In this document: positions 13,225 to 22,697 of the stretch, one piece after another
Position numbering within the stretch: the stretch's first letter is position 1
Layout: the number at the start of each line of letters is the position of its first letter
Origin: Desulfovibrio sp.
Lineage (GTDB): Bacteria; Desulfobacterota; Desulfovibrionia; Desulfovibrionales; Desulfovibrionaceae
DNA: 64,000 nt
Assembly (NCBI GenBank): GCA_024699605.1
Contig: JAILPJ010000028.1
Coordinates: forward strand, 20,970 to 84,969
Direction of reading: 5' to 3'
Position numbers and translations under genes: made by a program
Notes under the pieces: generated by a model
Database searches by the model: none
What the model saw: the letters and a program-made list of their open reading frames with translations, nothing else
Told to the model about the DNA's origin: nothing

Positions 13225-15099
13225 ATGAACACTCAGCAGCCACATGCGCCAGCGCAAGAGAACGAAGAACGGGAAAAGGAGGAACAAAGTCGTTCATGGC
13301 TGAAAATTCCCGTTGAACAGGAGCATTATCAGCCGCCTAGGGCTGGAGTGATCTTGCTGCAGGTGCTCATCGGCATCTTGTTTTTTGTGGTGGTGATTCG
13401 TTTTTGGTACCTGCAGATGCACAAGGGCGAGTTTTTTGCCAGGCAGGCCATCGAAAATCGTATGCGTCAGGAATATGTTTTGGCGCCCCGGGGTCGCATT
13501 CTTGACCTGCATGATCGCATTCTCACCGATAATCGGACAACTTACGGACTCTTTCTGATTCGGGAAGACTGTCTTGATCTGCCCGCAACCTTGGCGCAGA
13601 TCAGTGCTTGGTCTCAAACACCGTTGTCAAGAATTATTGAGAAGTATCAACAGGATCGTCTGAAGATTAAACCCTATGAACCCCTGTTGATGGTTCCGGA
13701 TATCAATTTTGATCTGGTAGCCCGCATTGAAGCGGAAATCCACGCCTGGCCAGGTCTAAAAATTGTTGTACGTACAAAACGCAGTTATCCTGAGCGAGAG
13801 CTTTTCAGCCATATCCTAGGCTATGTTGCAGAAGTCAACGAGCAGGAAATGGAAAAGGATCCTGAGCTGGCCATGGGAGATCTCATGGGCAAGCAGGGCC
13901 TTGAACTGAAGATGGAAAAGCGTTTACGTGGCAGCAAGGGCCTTTATGCCGTTGAGGTGGATGCGCACGCCCGTGTTATGGGGCGGTCCATGCGCGATGA
14001 ACCAAAGGGCGGTCACGATCTGACCCTGGCCCTGGATCGGGATCTGCAGCAGACATGCTGGGATGCCCTGCAGGGGGAGAACGGTTGCGTCGTGGTTATG
14101 GAACCCGATTCGGGAAAGGTGCGGGCACTTGTCACCTCGCCGGCCTATGACAACAATTTGTTTGCTGAGGGTATTTCTCGCAAGGATTGGGAAGAATTAC
14201 GCGACAATCGCAGTTTTCCCTTGCAGAACAGAGCCATTCAGAGTCCCTATCCACCAGGTTCCGTCTGGAAGCTGATGATGGCTGCGCTGATACTGGAAAG
14301 TGGCATTAGTCCTCATGAAACGGTCTTTTGCCCGGGTTATGCCAAACTGGGTAAACAGATTTTTCGCTGTTGGAAGCACAGCGGGCATGGATCCTTGAAT
14401 TTGGAACAGGCTCTGATCCATTCCTGTGACGTCTATTTTTATTTGATGGCGGAAAAACTCGGCATTGACCGTATTGAAAGTTTTGCCAAAAGTTGTGGTT
14501 TCGGCAGACCAACGGGTATCGATCTGCCGCATGAACGTTCAGGTCTGGTGCCTTCCAAGAAATGGAAGCAAAGGCGTTTTGGTCGCAGCTGGGTGCGCGG
14601 TGACACCTTCAATGTTTCCATAGGTCAGGGCGCGACCTTGGTGACACCGGTGCAGATGGCGAACTATGTCTGTGCGCTGCTCAATGGCGGCAAGCTCTTA
14701 AAGCCGCAACTTCTGGAGCATGAGCCACGCGAAGTCGTGGCCACATTGCCTTGCAAGCCAGAAACCCTTGAGTTTATCAAAAATGCCATGCATAAAACAG
14801 TCACTGTGGGCACGGCCAGAGTCATTTCCCGCAAGGATGCTGAAATGGGTGGCAAGACCGGTACGGCGCAGGTGGTTAAACTGCGTATGGCGGCCAATCG
14901 ACGTATCAGGAACAAGGAGATGCAAAAAGCCATGCGCGATCATGCCTGGATCGCCACCTGGGGCAAGAAAAATGGCAAGACCTATGTCGTTGTGGTGATG
15001 GTCGAACACGGCGGCGGTGGTTCTTCTGTAGCCGGCCCTGTGGCCAGAAAGGTCTATGACTATCTCTTTGGTCCCGTAGGTGGGCAGCCTTCATCGTAG
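13225..15099 (+). CDS. mrdA: Penicillin-binding protein 2 (peptidoglycan transpeptidase)
   Basis: NRMRQEYVLAPRGRILD, PYPPGSVWKL (SxxK), GGKTGTAQ (KTG). Confidence 0.95.
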   Translation: MNTQQPHAPAQENEEREKEEQSRSWLKIPVEQEHYQPPRAGVILLQVLIGILFFVVVIRFWYLQMHKGEFFARQAIENRMRQEYVLAPRGRILDLHDRILTDNRTTYGLFLIREDCLDLPATLAQISAWSQTPLSRIIEKYQQDRLKIKPYEPLLMVPDINFDLVARIEAEIHAWPGLKIVVRTKRSYPERELFSHILGYVAEVNEQEMEKDPELAMGDLMGKQGLELKMEKRLRGSKGLYAVEVDAHARVMGRSMRDEPKGGHDLTLALDRDLQQTCWDALQGENGCVVVMEPDSGKVRALVTSPAYDNNLFAEGISRKDWEELRDNRSFPLQNRAIQSPYPPGSVWKLMMAALILESGISPHETVFCPGYAKLGKQIFRCWKHSGHGSLNLEQALIHSCDVYFYLMAEKLGIDRIESFAKSCGFGRPTGIDLPHERSGLVPSKKWKQRRFGRSWVRGDTFNVSIGQGATLVTPVQMANYVCALLNGGKLLKPQLLEHEPREVVATLPCKPETLEFIKNAMHKTVTVGTARVISRKDAEMGGKTGTAQVVKLRMAANRRIRNKEMQKAMRDHAWIATWGKKNGKTYVVVVMVEHGGGGSSVAGPVARKVYDYLFGPVGGQPSS

Positions 15100-15115
15100 C
15101 AGTCGGAGCCATAGT

Positions 15116-16222
15116 ATGGATATGCGACTTTTCAGCCATGTTAACTGGTCTCTTCTGGCCTGCATGGCTTTGCTTTTTTTTGTCGGTCTGCTCAATCTTT
15201 ATTCTGCCAGTGGGACACGTCTCGAAGACGGGATACTGATTTCAAGTTTTTATCAGAAACAAATTGTCTGGGGCTTGTGTGGACTTGGCTGCATGCTGGC
15301 AACCCTCGCCTTTGACTACCGCCGTCTGCGCAATTTTGCCTGGCCTTTTTACTGGATAACCTTTGCCCTCTTGATCCTTGTGGCCGTAGCGGGCAAAAAT
15401 GTCTATGGCGCAACTCGCTGGATTTCTTTGGGCGGCATCAGTTTTCAGCCCTCGGAAATGGCCAAAATCGCTGTGCTCGTTCTGGCAGCACGACTCTTAT
15501 CTGCCGATGGTCAGCCCCTCGGCTGGAAACGTTTCTTTGGCGTTTTGGCCATGGGGCTTCTGCCCTGTGCCTTGATTTTACACCAGCCTGATCTTGGCAC
15601 GTCCATGATGTTGCTTTTGATCTTGGGGGGGATGATTCTTTTTCACGGCATGCGCGCATCGGTTTTGCGCAGCTGCCTTGTGGCTATCCCCTGTGTGGGG
15701 GCCCTGCTCTGGTTTGTGGGAATGCACGACTATCAGCGCCAGCGCATTCTCAGTTTTTTAAATCCAGGCAATGATCCCCGGGGGACGGGCTATCATATCC
15801 TGCAGTCGCACATCGCCATTGGTAGCGGGCAACTCTGGGGCAAGGGCTTTACCGAAGGGACGCAGAGCCAGCTGCGTTTTCTGCCTGAGCGCCATTCAGA
15901 TTTTGCCCTGGCTGTTTTTGGAGAAGAATGGGGTTTTGCCGGTTGTGTAGCCCTTGTTTCTCTGTTCTGCTTTTTTCTGCTGGCCATTTTTTCTTCTGCG
16001 GTGCAGGCCAAAGACCGCTTTGGCAGTATGCTTGTGGTGGGTATTTTCTTCTACTTTTTCTGGGAAATTCTCATCAATATGTGCATGGTCATCGGTCTGA
16101 TGCCCGTGGTGGGAATTCCTCTCCCTTTTATCAGTTATGGTGGCAGTGCCACCCTTGTGAATTTTACCCTTTTGGGAATTGTGCTCAATGTTTCCATGCG
16201 TCGCTTTATGTTTAAATTTTGA
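15116..16222 (+). CDS. rodA: Rod shape-determining protein RodA (SEDS glycosyltransferase)
   Basis: SEDS motifs: GATRWISLGGISFQPSEMAKIA, HQPDLGTSMM, LPERHSDFALAVFGEEWGF, GIPLPFISYGGS. Confidence 0.96.
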   Translation: MDMRLFSHVNWSLLACMALLFFVGLLNLYSASGTRLEDGILISSFYQKQIVWGLCGLGCMLATLAFDYRRLRNFAWPFYWITFALLILVAVAGKNVYGATRWISLGGISFQPSEMAKIAVLVLAARLLSADGQPLGWKRFFGVLAMGLLPCALILHQPDLGTSMMLLLILGGMILFHGMRASVLRSCLVAIPCVGALLWFVGMHDYQRQRILSFLNPGNDPRGTGYHILQSHIAIGSGQLWGKGFTEGTQSQLRFLPERHSDFALAVFGEEWGFAGCVALVSLFCFFLLAIFSSAVQAKDRFGSMLVVGIFFYFFWEILINMCMVIGLMPVVGIPLPFISYGGSATLVNFTLLGIVLNVSMRRFMFKF

Positions 16223-16522
16223 GTTGGCTTCCTTGCTTGCCGTTTCTGAAAATTAATGTCATGTTTTTCGTTGGCCAAAAGGACTGACAGGAGTTTATTG
16301 AGACCAGTTCTTGACGGCTGCAATTGCGAGTCCCCCCTGCCACTTCAGACTGGGGGCGGATGTCAAGCACACTGTGTGCTGCTGTTCAACCAGTTTGGAA
16401 ATGTCCGGGCAAATTTGCTGGTCTGGCTGTGCGACTGGTCTGTATATCATTAATTGGAAAAACAATGGAGGCAGCGTTTCCTCCCGGTCATCATTGCCTG
16501 GGTCTGCACGCTGAAAAGTACG

Positions 16523-17539
16523 ATGAACAAAGTTAAAGTAGGTATCAATGGCTTTGGCCGTATCGGCCGTCAGGTATTTCGAGCTTTGAATGAATCCTAT
16601 CGTGACAAAGTGGAAGTGGTCGCCATCAATGATTTGTATGATGCCGAACAGAATTTTCATCTGGCCGAATACGATTCCGTTTATGGCCGAGGCCATCTCA
16701 ACGCCAAAGTCAACGGCAGTGAAGTCAGCGTAGGCGACTGGAACATTCATTGCTTTGCCGAAAAAGATCCCAAGCAGCTTCTCTGGAACAAATATGGTGT
16801 GGATGTCGTCATCGAAAGCACCGGTATTTTCCGGAAGGCCTCACAGGCGCAGGTGCACCTCGAAAATGGCGCCAAAAAAGTCATTATCACAGCGCCTGCC
16901 AAGGAAGAGGATATTACCATTGTCGTGGGTGTGAATGACGCGGCCTATGATCCCAAAAAGCACCATATTATTTCCAACGCCTCGTGCACAACAAATTGCC
17001 TGGCCCCTGTGGCTTTGGTTTTGCAACGCGAATTTGGCATTAAGCTTGGCAATATGGTGACCATCCATTCCTACACCAACGATCAGCGTATTCTTGATCA
17101 GGCGCACAAGGATCCCAGACGCGCACGCGCCGCAGCCTGCAATATCATTCCCACCACCACCGGTGCCGCTCAGGCCGTGGCCAAGGTTATTCCTGAACTC
17201 GCCGGTAAATTTTCAGGCTATTCCCTGCGTGTGCCGACGCCTACGGTTTCTGTGGTCGATTTTTCAGGCATTCTGGAAAAGTCCACGGACACTGAGACCG
17301 TTTTGGCAAAAATGCGTGAAGCTGCCAATGGTTACCTCAAGGGTATTCTGGAATACAATGATAAGCCTTTGGTTTCCATGGATTTCAAGGGCAATAGCGC
17401 TTCCTCTATTCTGGAGAGCTCGTGCACCACAGTGCAGGAAGGTACGCTGATCAAAGCCGTGGCCTGGTATGACAATGAATGGGGCTATTCCTGCCGCGTC
17501 TGCGATCTCATTTGTTTGATGCAGGCCAAGGGTCTGTAG
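16523..17539 (+). CDS. gap: Glyceraldehyde-3-phosphate dehydrogenase
   Basis: MNKVKVGINGFGRIGRQVFRA, SNASCTTNCLAP, AVAWYDNEWGYSCRV. Confidence 0.97.
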   Translation: MNKVKVGINGFGRIGRQVFRALNESYRDKVEVVAINDLYDAEQNFHLAEYDSVYGRGHLNAKVNGSEVSVGDWNIHCFAEKDPKQLLWNKYGVDVVIESTGIFRKASQAQVHLENGAKKVIITAPAKEEDITIVVGVNDAAYDPKKHHIISNASCTTNCLAPVALVLQREFGIKLGNMVTIHSYTNDQRILDQAHKDPRRARAAACNIIPTTTGAAQAVAKVIPELAGKFSGYSLRVPTPTVSVVDFSGILEKSTDTETVLAKMREAANGYLKGILEYNDKPLVSMDFKGNSASSILESSCTTVQEGTLIKAVAWYDNEWGYSCRVCDLICLMQAKGL

Positions 17540-17556
17540 GCGAAGACAAAGCAAGC

Positions 17557-17588
17557 AAAAAAGCCCGCAGTTAGCTGCGGGCTTTTTT
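17557..17588. terminator. Bidirectional intrinsic terminator between convergent gap and queA
   Basis: AAAAAAGCCCGCAG-TTAG-CTGCGGGCTTTTTT. Confidence 0.93.
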
Positions 17589-17604
17589 GCTTTTTTGGGC
17601 ATCA

Positions 17605-18717
17605 TTACGGGAGAATCAGCATACAGTCGCCATACGAGAAAAAGCGGTAGCCGTGTTCAAGAGCTTCTTGGTAGGCTGCAAGAAGACGTTCTCGACCTGT
17701 TAAAGCCGCAACAAGCATAATCAGGGAAGAACCTGGCAGATGAAAATTGGTGATCAGCCCATCCACAAGTTGAAAGGTTTTGCCTGGGTAGAGAAAAATA
17801 TCAGTCGGTCCCTGAAACGGGATGATCCCGCAGCCCTTGGCCATCATCCCTTCAAGAGCGCGAACACTGGTGGTACCCACGGCGATGATCGGCCGGCCGG
17901 ACTGTTTTGCCCGCCGCAGGCTTTCCGCCGTAGCTTCGGGAATTTCAATATATTCGCTGTGCATGTGATGCTCGCGGATATCTGCCTCCCGTACCGGGCT
18001 GAAGGTCCCGTAGCCCACATAGAGTGTGATTTCCGTCCACTCAAAGCCAGCTTGAGCCAGTTCTGCCCGGATTTCTTCTGTAAAGTGTAGACCCGCCGTG
18101 GGTGCGGCAACAGAACCTGTTTTGTCCTGCCTGGCATAGACAGTCTGATAGCGACTGCGATCGAGTGGCGTGTCCTGGCGTTTGATGTATGGTGGCAGGG
18201 GGATGTGCCCTTTGTTTTCAAAAATGGCGCTAAGATCACCAAACCAGGTGAGCGTTACCTGACAGCGCCCGAAATCTTCCACTTTGTCAATGCTGACGCG
18301 TAACTCTTCACCAAAATCGTAGTTCTGGCCCACGCGCAGGCGAGAATTGGTGCGCAGCAAACCCAAGGCTGGTGCCTGATAACAGCCTGCGTCAATGCTC
18401 TTCTTTTCTGTTAGCAAGAGTGGCAGTGGCGTCAAAAGCAAAAATTCCACTTTGCCGCCGGTTTGCCGTTTGCCAAACAATCGCGCCTGTAAGACCCGGG
18501 AATTATTGGCTACAAGCAGAGCCCCCTTGGGGAGAAAACGGCTGATCTGGGAAAAATCGCTGTGCTCACAGAATGCGTTTTTGTCTTCGGCGTTTTTGTG
18601 CAGGACCATCAGCCGTGAATGCCCCCGGTTCTCAGGAGGAAACTGGGCGATTTGTGAAGCGGGGAGGGGAAAAGAATAGCTGGCAAGTTGAAAATCCAGA
18701 TCATTGGTCTTGGGCAT
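17605..18717 (-). CDS. queA: S-adenosylmethionine:tRNA ribosyltransferase-isomerase
   Basis: YSFPLPASQIAQFPPENRGHSRLMVL, AAPTAGLHFT, GLITNFHLPGSSLIMLV. Confidence 0.96.
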   Translation of the reverse strand: MPKTNDLDFQLASYSFPLPASQIAQFPPENRGHSRLMVLHKNAEDKNAFCEHSDFSQISRFLPKGALLVANNSRVLQARLFGKRQTGGKVEFLLLTPLPLLLTEKKSIDAGCYQAPALGLLRTNSRLRVGQNYDFGEELRVSIDKVEDFGRCQVTLTWFGDLSAIFENKGHIPLPPYIKRQDTPLDRSRYQTVYARQDKTGSVAAPTAGLHFTEEIRAELAQAGFEWTEITLYVGYGTFSPVREADIREHHMHSEYIEIPEATAESLRRAKQSGRPIIAVGTTSVRALEGMMAKGCGIIPFQGPTDIFLYPGKTFQLVDGLITNFHLPGSSLIMLVAALTGRERLLAAYQEALEHGYRFFSYGDCMLILP

Positions 18718-18868
18718 GGATACCTCAGTCTTGCAAAAAGGCCGATGGACGGCTAGCTTACCGACAAAGACGTTGCGGCTGGCTGGGCTGTCTGAGGCCT
18801 TGAGAGAGACAATTTGAGCTTGTCGCCGGTAAACAGCGCGTTGCGACAAGGAAAACACTAGGACTGAT

Positions 18869-20122
18869 ATGTCTGATTACGAGTATCTTTTTTCTGATTC
18901 GAGTCAGTTTCAAGGGAAAAGACTGCATCTGGGTATTACCGGTTCCATTGCGGCGTATCGCGCCTGTGATCTACTCAGACTCTTGAAAAAGCTTGGTATA
19001 GCGGTTTCTGTCACTGTCAGTCGTGGTGCGAGGCAATTTGTGACGCCTTTGCTTTTTGAAGCTCTGGGCGCCACGCCGGTCTATGCTGATGCTGACTCGC
19101 ATGACGGAGCCCCCTTTGCGCACCTTGAACCGGGTGAGATCGCCGATGCTCTGCTCATTGCCCCTGCTTCAGCCAATACTCTGGCAAGACTTGCCCATGG
19201 AGAGGCCTCGGATCTGCTTTCAACGCAGGCTCTGGCTTTTCCCGGACCGGTGCTCATTGCTCCGGCCATGAATCCCAAAATGTGGCAGCATCCGGCAGTG
19301 CAAGACAATGTACGCCTTCTGCGCGAGCGCGGTTGCGAGATCCTTGTGCCAGGTGTTGGCAGCTGCGCCTGCGGCGATACGGGACAAGGCAGGTTGTGTG
19401 AACTTCCCGAGTTGTTCTGGGCTGTGTTGAAAGCTTTGGCTCCCCAGGATAGCACAGGACAGCGAGTGCTCGTGACCTTGGGACCAACGCGTGAGTTCTG
19501 GGACGGAGTGCGCTTTTGGTCCAATCCTTCCAGTGGACGGATGGGAGCAGACTTGGCTCTTGCCTTTTGGCTACGAGGGGCAGAAGTTGATGTGATTTGC
19601 GGTCCTGCAGTGGCCTTTGCTTTGCCCGCGCAAATTCATCGCCAGAACGTGACCAGTGCTCATGAAATGTTGGTGGCCGCACGGCCTTTGTGGTCAGCCA
19701 TGCAGATGGGGATTTTTACCGCTGCCGTGGCTGATTTTGCCCCAGATACGCAGCTTGTGCCACAAAAGAGAAAAAAAACGCTGTATCCAGAGCATTTTGA
19801 ACTGCCCTTTCACAAGAATGCCGATATCCTCATGGAGCTAGCCAAGGACAAGGGGCCAACAAAGAAAATACTGGCTTTTGCCGCTGAAACAGCGGCAGAT
19901 ATGGATGAATTGTTGCTGCTGGCTCAAGAAAAAAGAGCTCGTAAGGGAGCCGATCTTCTGGCGGCAAACCGTGTCAATGACAAGGGCAGCGGCTTTGTCT
20001 CCAAAACCAATACCATGGCTGTGGTGGATCGGTATGGTCGCTGTGAGCAGTGGCCGACGTTAACCAAGGCTGATGTTGCTTGGAGGTTGTGCTCATGGCT
20101 TTTGCAAATACCAACTTGCTGA
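18869..20122 (+). CDS. coaBC: Bifunctional phosphopantothenoylcysteine decarboxylase/phosphopantothenate-cysteine ligase
   Basis: LGITGSIAAYRACDLLRLLKK, APAMNPKMWQHPA, LVTLGPTREFWDGVRFWSNPSSGRMG. Confidence 0.95.
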   Translation: MSDYEYLFSDSSQFQGKRLHLGITGSIAAYRACDLLRLLKKLGIAVSVTVSRGARQFVTPLLFEALGATPVYADADSHDGAPFAHLEPGEIADALLIAPASANTLARLAHGEASDLLSTQALAFPGPVLIAPAMNPKMWQHPAVQDNVRLLRERGCEILVPGVGSCACGDTGQGRLCELPELFWAVLKALAPQDSTGQRVLVTLGPTREFWDGVRFWSNPSSGRMGADLALAFWLRGAEVDVICGPAVAFALPAQIHRQNVTSAHEMLVAARPLWSAMQMGIFTAAVADFAPDTQLVPQKRKKTLYPEHFELPFHKNADILMELAKDKGPTKKILAFAAETAADMDELLLLAQEKRARKGADLLAANRVNDKGSGFVSKTNTMAVVDRYGRCEQWPTLTKADVAWRLCSWLLQIPTC

Positions 20123-20820
20123 GCAGACTTTGGCAGAACAAAGGGCTGATTGCCCTGTTACAGTCGCAGAATCTGCCGCTTGAATCCTCTCTGCTGTTCG
20201 GCAAAGCCGCAGAACCGACGAGACCGTTGTCCTCCAGGCCCCAGGTCCCTCAAAGACCAGCCGCAACGCGGAGGACAGCGGCAACTGCCAGGCCAGCGTC
20301 CAGGTCGTCTCAGCCTCAGCCCAAGCCTATGCCAGGGCTTTCAGTCCTAGGCGTTGAAGCTTGGCCTGAAATCTGGCAGACACTCTTACAGCGCGTTAAA
20401 GTCGGACGCGTTGTCTGGACCTATCCCTTGCTTGGCTCAGATCTTTTACAGCAGGCAAGTCCAGGTCTTGTGGAGCGCCGTGGTTTTTTAACGCGAATTT
20501 TACAGGATCCGCCCGTTTACCCTCCGGGTACACACACCTTCTGGCCCTTTCAGCTGCCCAAGGGCAGTGCTCAGCCCGAGATTTTTTGGTCCGGTGTGCG
20601 CAGGCTTGGAGCCAGCGTGGTCATGATCCTTGGCCTTGAGGCAGGACAAACACTTTTGGCCAAAACGGTTGTTCCCTATAGTCAACACCACGCGTATGGC
20701 TGTCATGTGATGGTTTTTCAGGAAATTCAGGATTTGATACATGATCTTGCCCTCTACGGAGAAATGCGCAAGATGCTGCGTGATATCCTTTTGACTATTG
20801 GTCTTAGGCCTGTGAGGTAA
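20095..20820 (+). CDS. Conserved-looking hypothetical protein
   Basis: ORF overlapping the 3' end of coaBC, same strand. Confidence 0.6.
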   Translation: MAFANTNLLSRLWQNKGLIALLQSQNLPLESSLLFGKAAEPTRPLSSRPQVPQRPAATRRTAATARPASRSSQPQPKPMPGLSVLGVEAWPEIWQTLLQRVKVGRVVWTYPLLGSDLLQQASPGLVERRGFLTRILQDPPVYPPGTHTFWPFQLPKGSAQPEIFWSGVRRLGASVVMILGLEAGQTLLAKTVVPYSQHHAYGCHVMVFQEIQDLIHDLALYGEMRKMLRDILLTIGLRPVR

Positions 20821-20837
20821 AGGCAGGAGGAAGCGCT

Positions 20838-21518
20838 ATGGCAAGAATGCGGCAGGCAAAACAGGCCATCAGGCAGATTTTGGAAGATCCTTCGTGGCGC
20901 AGTAGGCTGGATGAAATTGTGGCTGCCGGAGCCACGAGCGTTGGCCCGCTTTTTTCTTTTTTGCTTTTAGATCCCCTGATGCGGCACAAGGCCGCTTTGG
21001 CACTGGGGCTGACTGTGGCGACAATGGCCGAGCACGAAGCGGAAAAGGCAAGAAATGTGGTTCGTCGCTATATGTGGCACTTAAGTGAAGAGAGCGGCAA
21101 TATCGGCTGGGGTATCCCTGAGGCCTTTGCTGAGACCTTGGTGGCCAGCCCCCTGTTGACCCGGGAATTCCACAGAATTCTTATCACCTATGTCATTGAC
21201 CTCGGTCGTGAGGACAATTTTTGTGACCATGATATTTTGCGACGCTCCTGTTATTGGGCTTGCGGACGTTTTGCTGAAGTGCGGCCTGAGCTTTGTTTAG
21301 GCTGGCGTCCCTGGCTGTTGAAGGGCCTGGCAGATAGCGATTGCATCTGTCGGGGCATGGCCGCTTGGGCTTTAGGGAAACTGCCTAAAGATCTGATGGA
21401 TGTTCCCCATTTGCGGCGTTTGGCGCAAGCCGGACATGAAGAGGTCTGCGTGCTCTTTGACGGGGAAAAACTCTATGAAAAAAGCGTCAGTCAGCTCGCT
21501 TTTGAAGCCCTGGCTTAA
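20838..21518 (+). CDS. HEAT-repeat-like hypothetical protein
   Basis: Repeated helical segments such as LLDPLMRHKAALALGLTVATMAE and DSDCICRGMAAWALGKL; PBS-lyase/HEAT-like. Confidence 0.6.
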   Translation: MARMRQAKQAIRQILEDPSWRSRLDEIVAAGATSVGPLFSFLLLDPLMRHKAALALGLTVATMAEHEAEKARNVVRRYMWHLSEESGNIGWGIPEAFAETLVASPLLTREFHRILITYVIDLGREDNFCDHDILRRSCYWACGRFAEVRPELCLGWRPWLLKGLADSDCICRGMAAWALGKLPKDLMDVPHLRRLAQAGHEEVCVLFDGEKLYEKSVSQLAFEALA

Positions 21519-22687
21519 ACCACGGCATGGAGCAGAAGATTATCGCGGTGAATGACGTCGGGATAGTGCGCATCGCCAAGAATGGCTGCCACTTCGTGAC
21601 GTTTGAGTCCCATGATGCGGGCAATCTGCTGCGAACTGTAATTGGAAAGACCGACACCGATTTCTTCGTCGTCCTTTTTGATGGCGACCAGCGCCCCCAC
21701 CTGAAAATTCCCTTCCACTCGGCAAATGCCTCCGGGCAAGAGACTGCGGCCAGCGTTGAGCAGAGCCTGGGCAGCTCCCTGATCGATGAAAAGTGTGCCC
21801 ACGGGATCAGTCTGATAGGCAAGCCAGTATTTACGGCGTGAGATCACATCCCGGTTGGGCTGGATATAGGTACCCAGGCGGGAATTATTGGCAAAAGCGT
21901 CGATGAGGATATTTTGCTCCTTACCAGGCAAAATGAGCGTTGGTACGCCAATTTGTGCGGTTCTTTGAGCGGCCTTGAGTTTGGAATACATGCCGCCTGT
22001 ACCAACATTGCTTTTGCTGCCGCAGATTTTGTTGATATCAAGTTTGGCTATTTCAGCGATGTGGTCGAGGACCGGGGCATGGGGATCCTTTTGTGGATCG
22101 CAGGCCTTGACACCTGGCGCCTGGGTTAAGTTGACCACAAGATCCGCATGCACAAGATTCGCGAGCAGGCTGGAGAGATTGTCGTTGTCACCGAATTTGA
22201 GTTCCTGCACGGAAACAGTATCATTTTCATTGACAATGGGCAGAACACCCCAGTCCATGAGCTCGGCAAAAGTGTTACGTACGTTTAGGAAATGCTGTCT
22301 GGCTCTCAGGTCTTCCCGCGTCAAAAGGACCTGTGCTGTGGCTATTTGGTGTAACGCAAAGGCTTCATTCCAGGCCTGCATCAACTGGCACTGGCCGATG
22401 GCGGCGATGGCTTGTCTGGCTGAAAGTCCTGACTTGTCCGCATCACGACCCATTTTGCGTAAAACGCTGCGTCCTGCGGCAACAGCCGCAGAGGTGACCA
22501 AAACGAGGCGTCGGCCGGCCTTGGCTTGCCAAATGGCCGCCATCTGGCTAGCCAGATGGGAAATAACAGCGGAGTTCAGGCCTTCGGCATTGGTCAGAAC
22601 GGCACTTCCCACCTTGAAGACAATGGTACGGGCCGACGCAAGGACCTGTGAACGTTCTAATAACCAGATTTCTTCAGAGTTTTGCAT
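21515..22687 (-). CDS. proB: Glutamate 5-kinase with C-terminal PUA domain
   Basis: IVFKVGSAVLTN, NENDTVSVQELKFGDNDNLSSLLAN, GTGGMYSKLKAA; start at MQNSEEI 11 bp after obgE. Confidence 0.95.
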   Translation of the reverse strand: MQNSEEIWLLERSQVLASARTIVFKVGSAVLTNAEGLNSAVISHLASQMAAIWQAKAGRRLVLVTSAAVAAGRSVLRKMGRDADKSGLSARQAIAAIGQCQLMQAWNEAFALHQIATAQVLLTREDLRARQHFLNVRNTFAELMDWGVLPIVNENDTVSVQELKFGDNDNLSSLLANLVHADLVVNLTQAPGVKACDPQKDPHAPVLDHIAEIAKLDINKICGSKSNVGTGGMYSKLKAAQRTAQIGVPTLILPGKEQNILIDAFANNSRLGTYIQPNRDVISRRKYWLAYQTDPVGTLFIDQGAAQALLNAGRSLLPGGICRVEGNFQVGALVAIKKDDEEIGVGLSNYSSQQIARIMGLKRHEVAAILGDAHYPDVIHRDNLLLHAVV

Positions 22688-22697
22688 AAGCAGCCCG

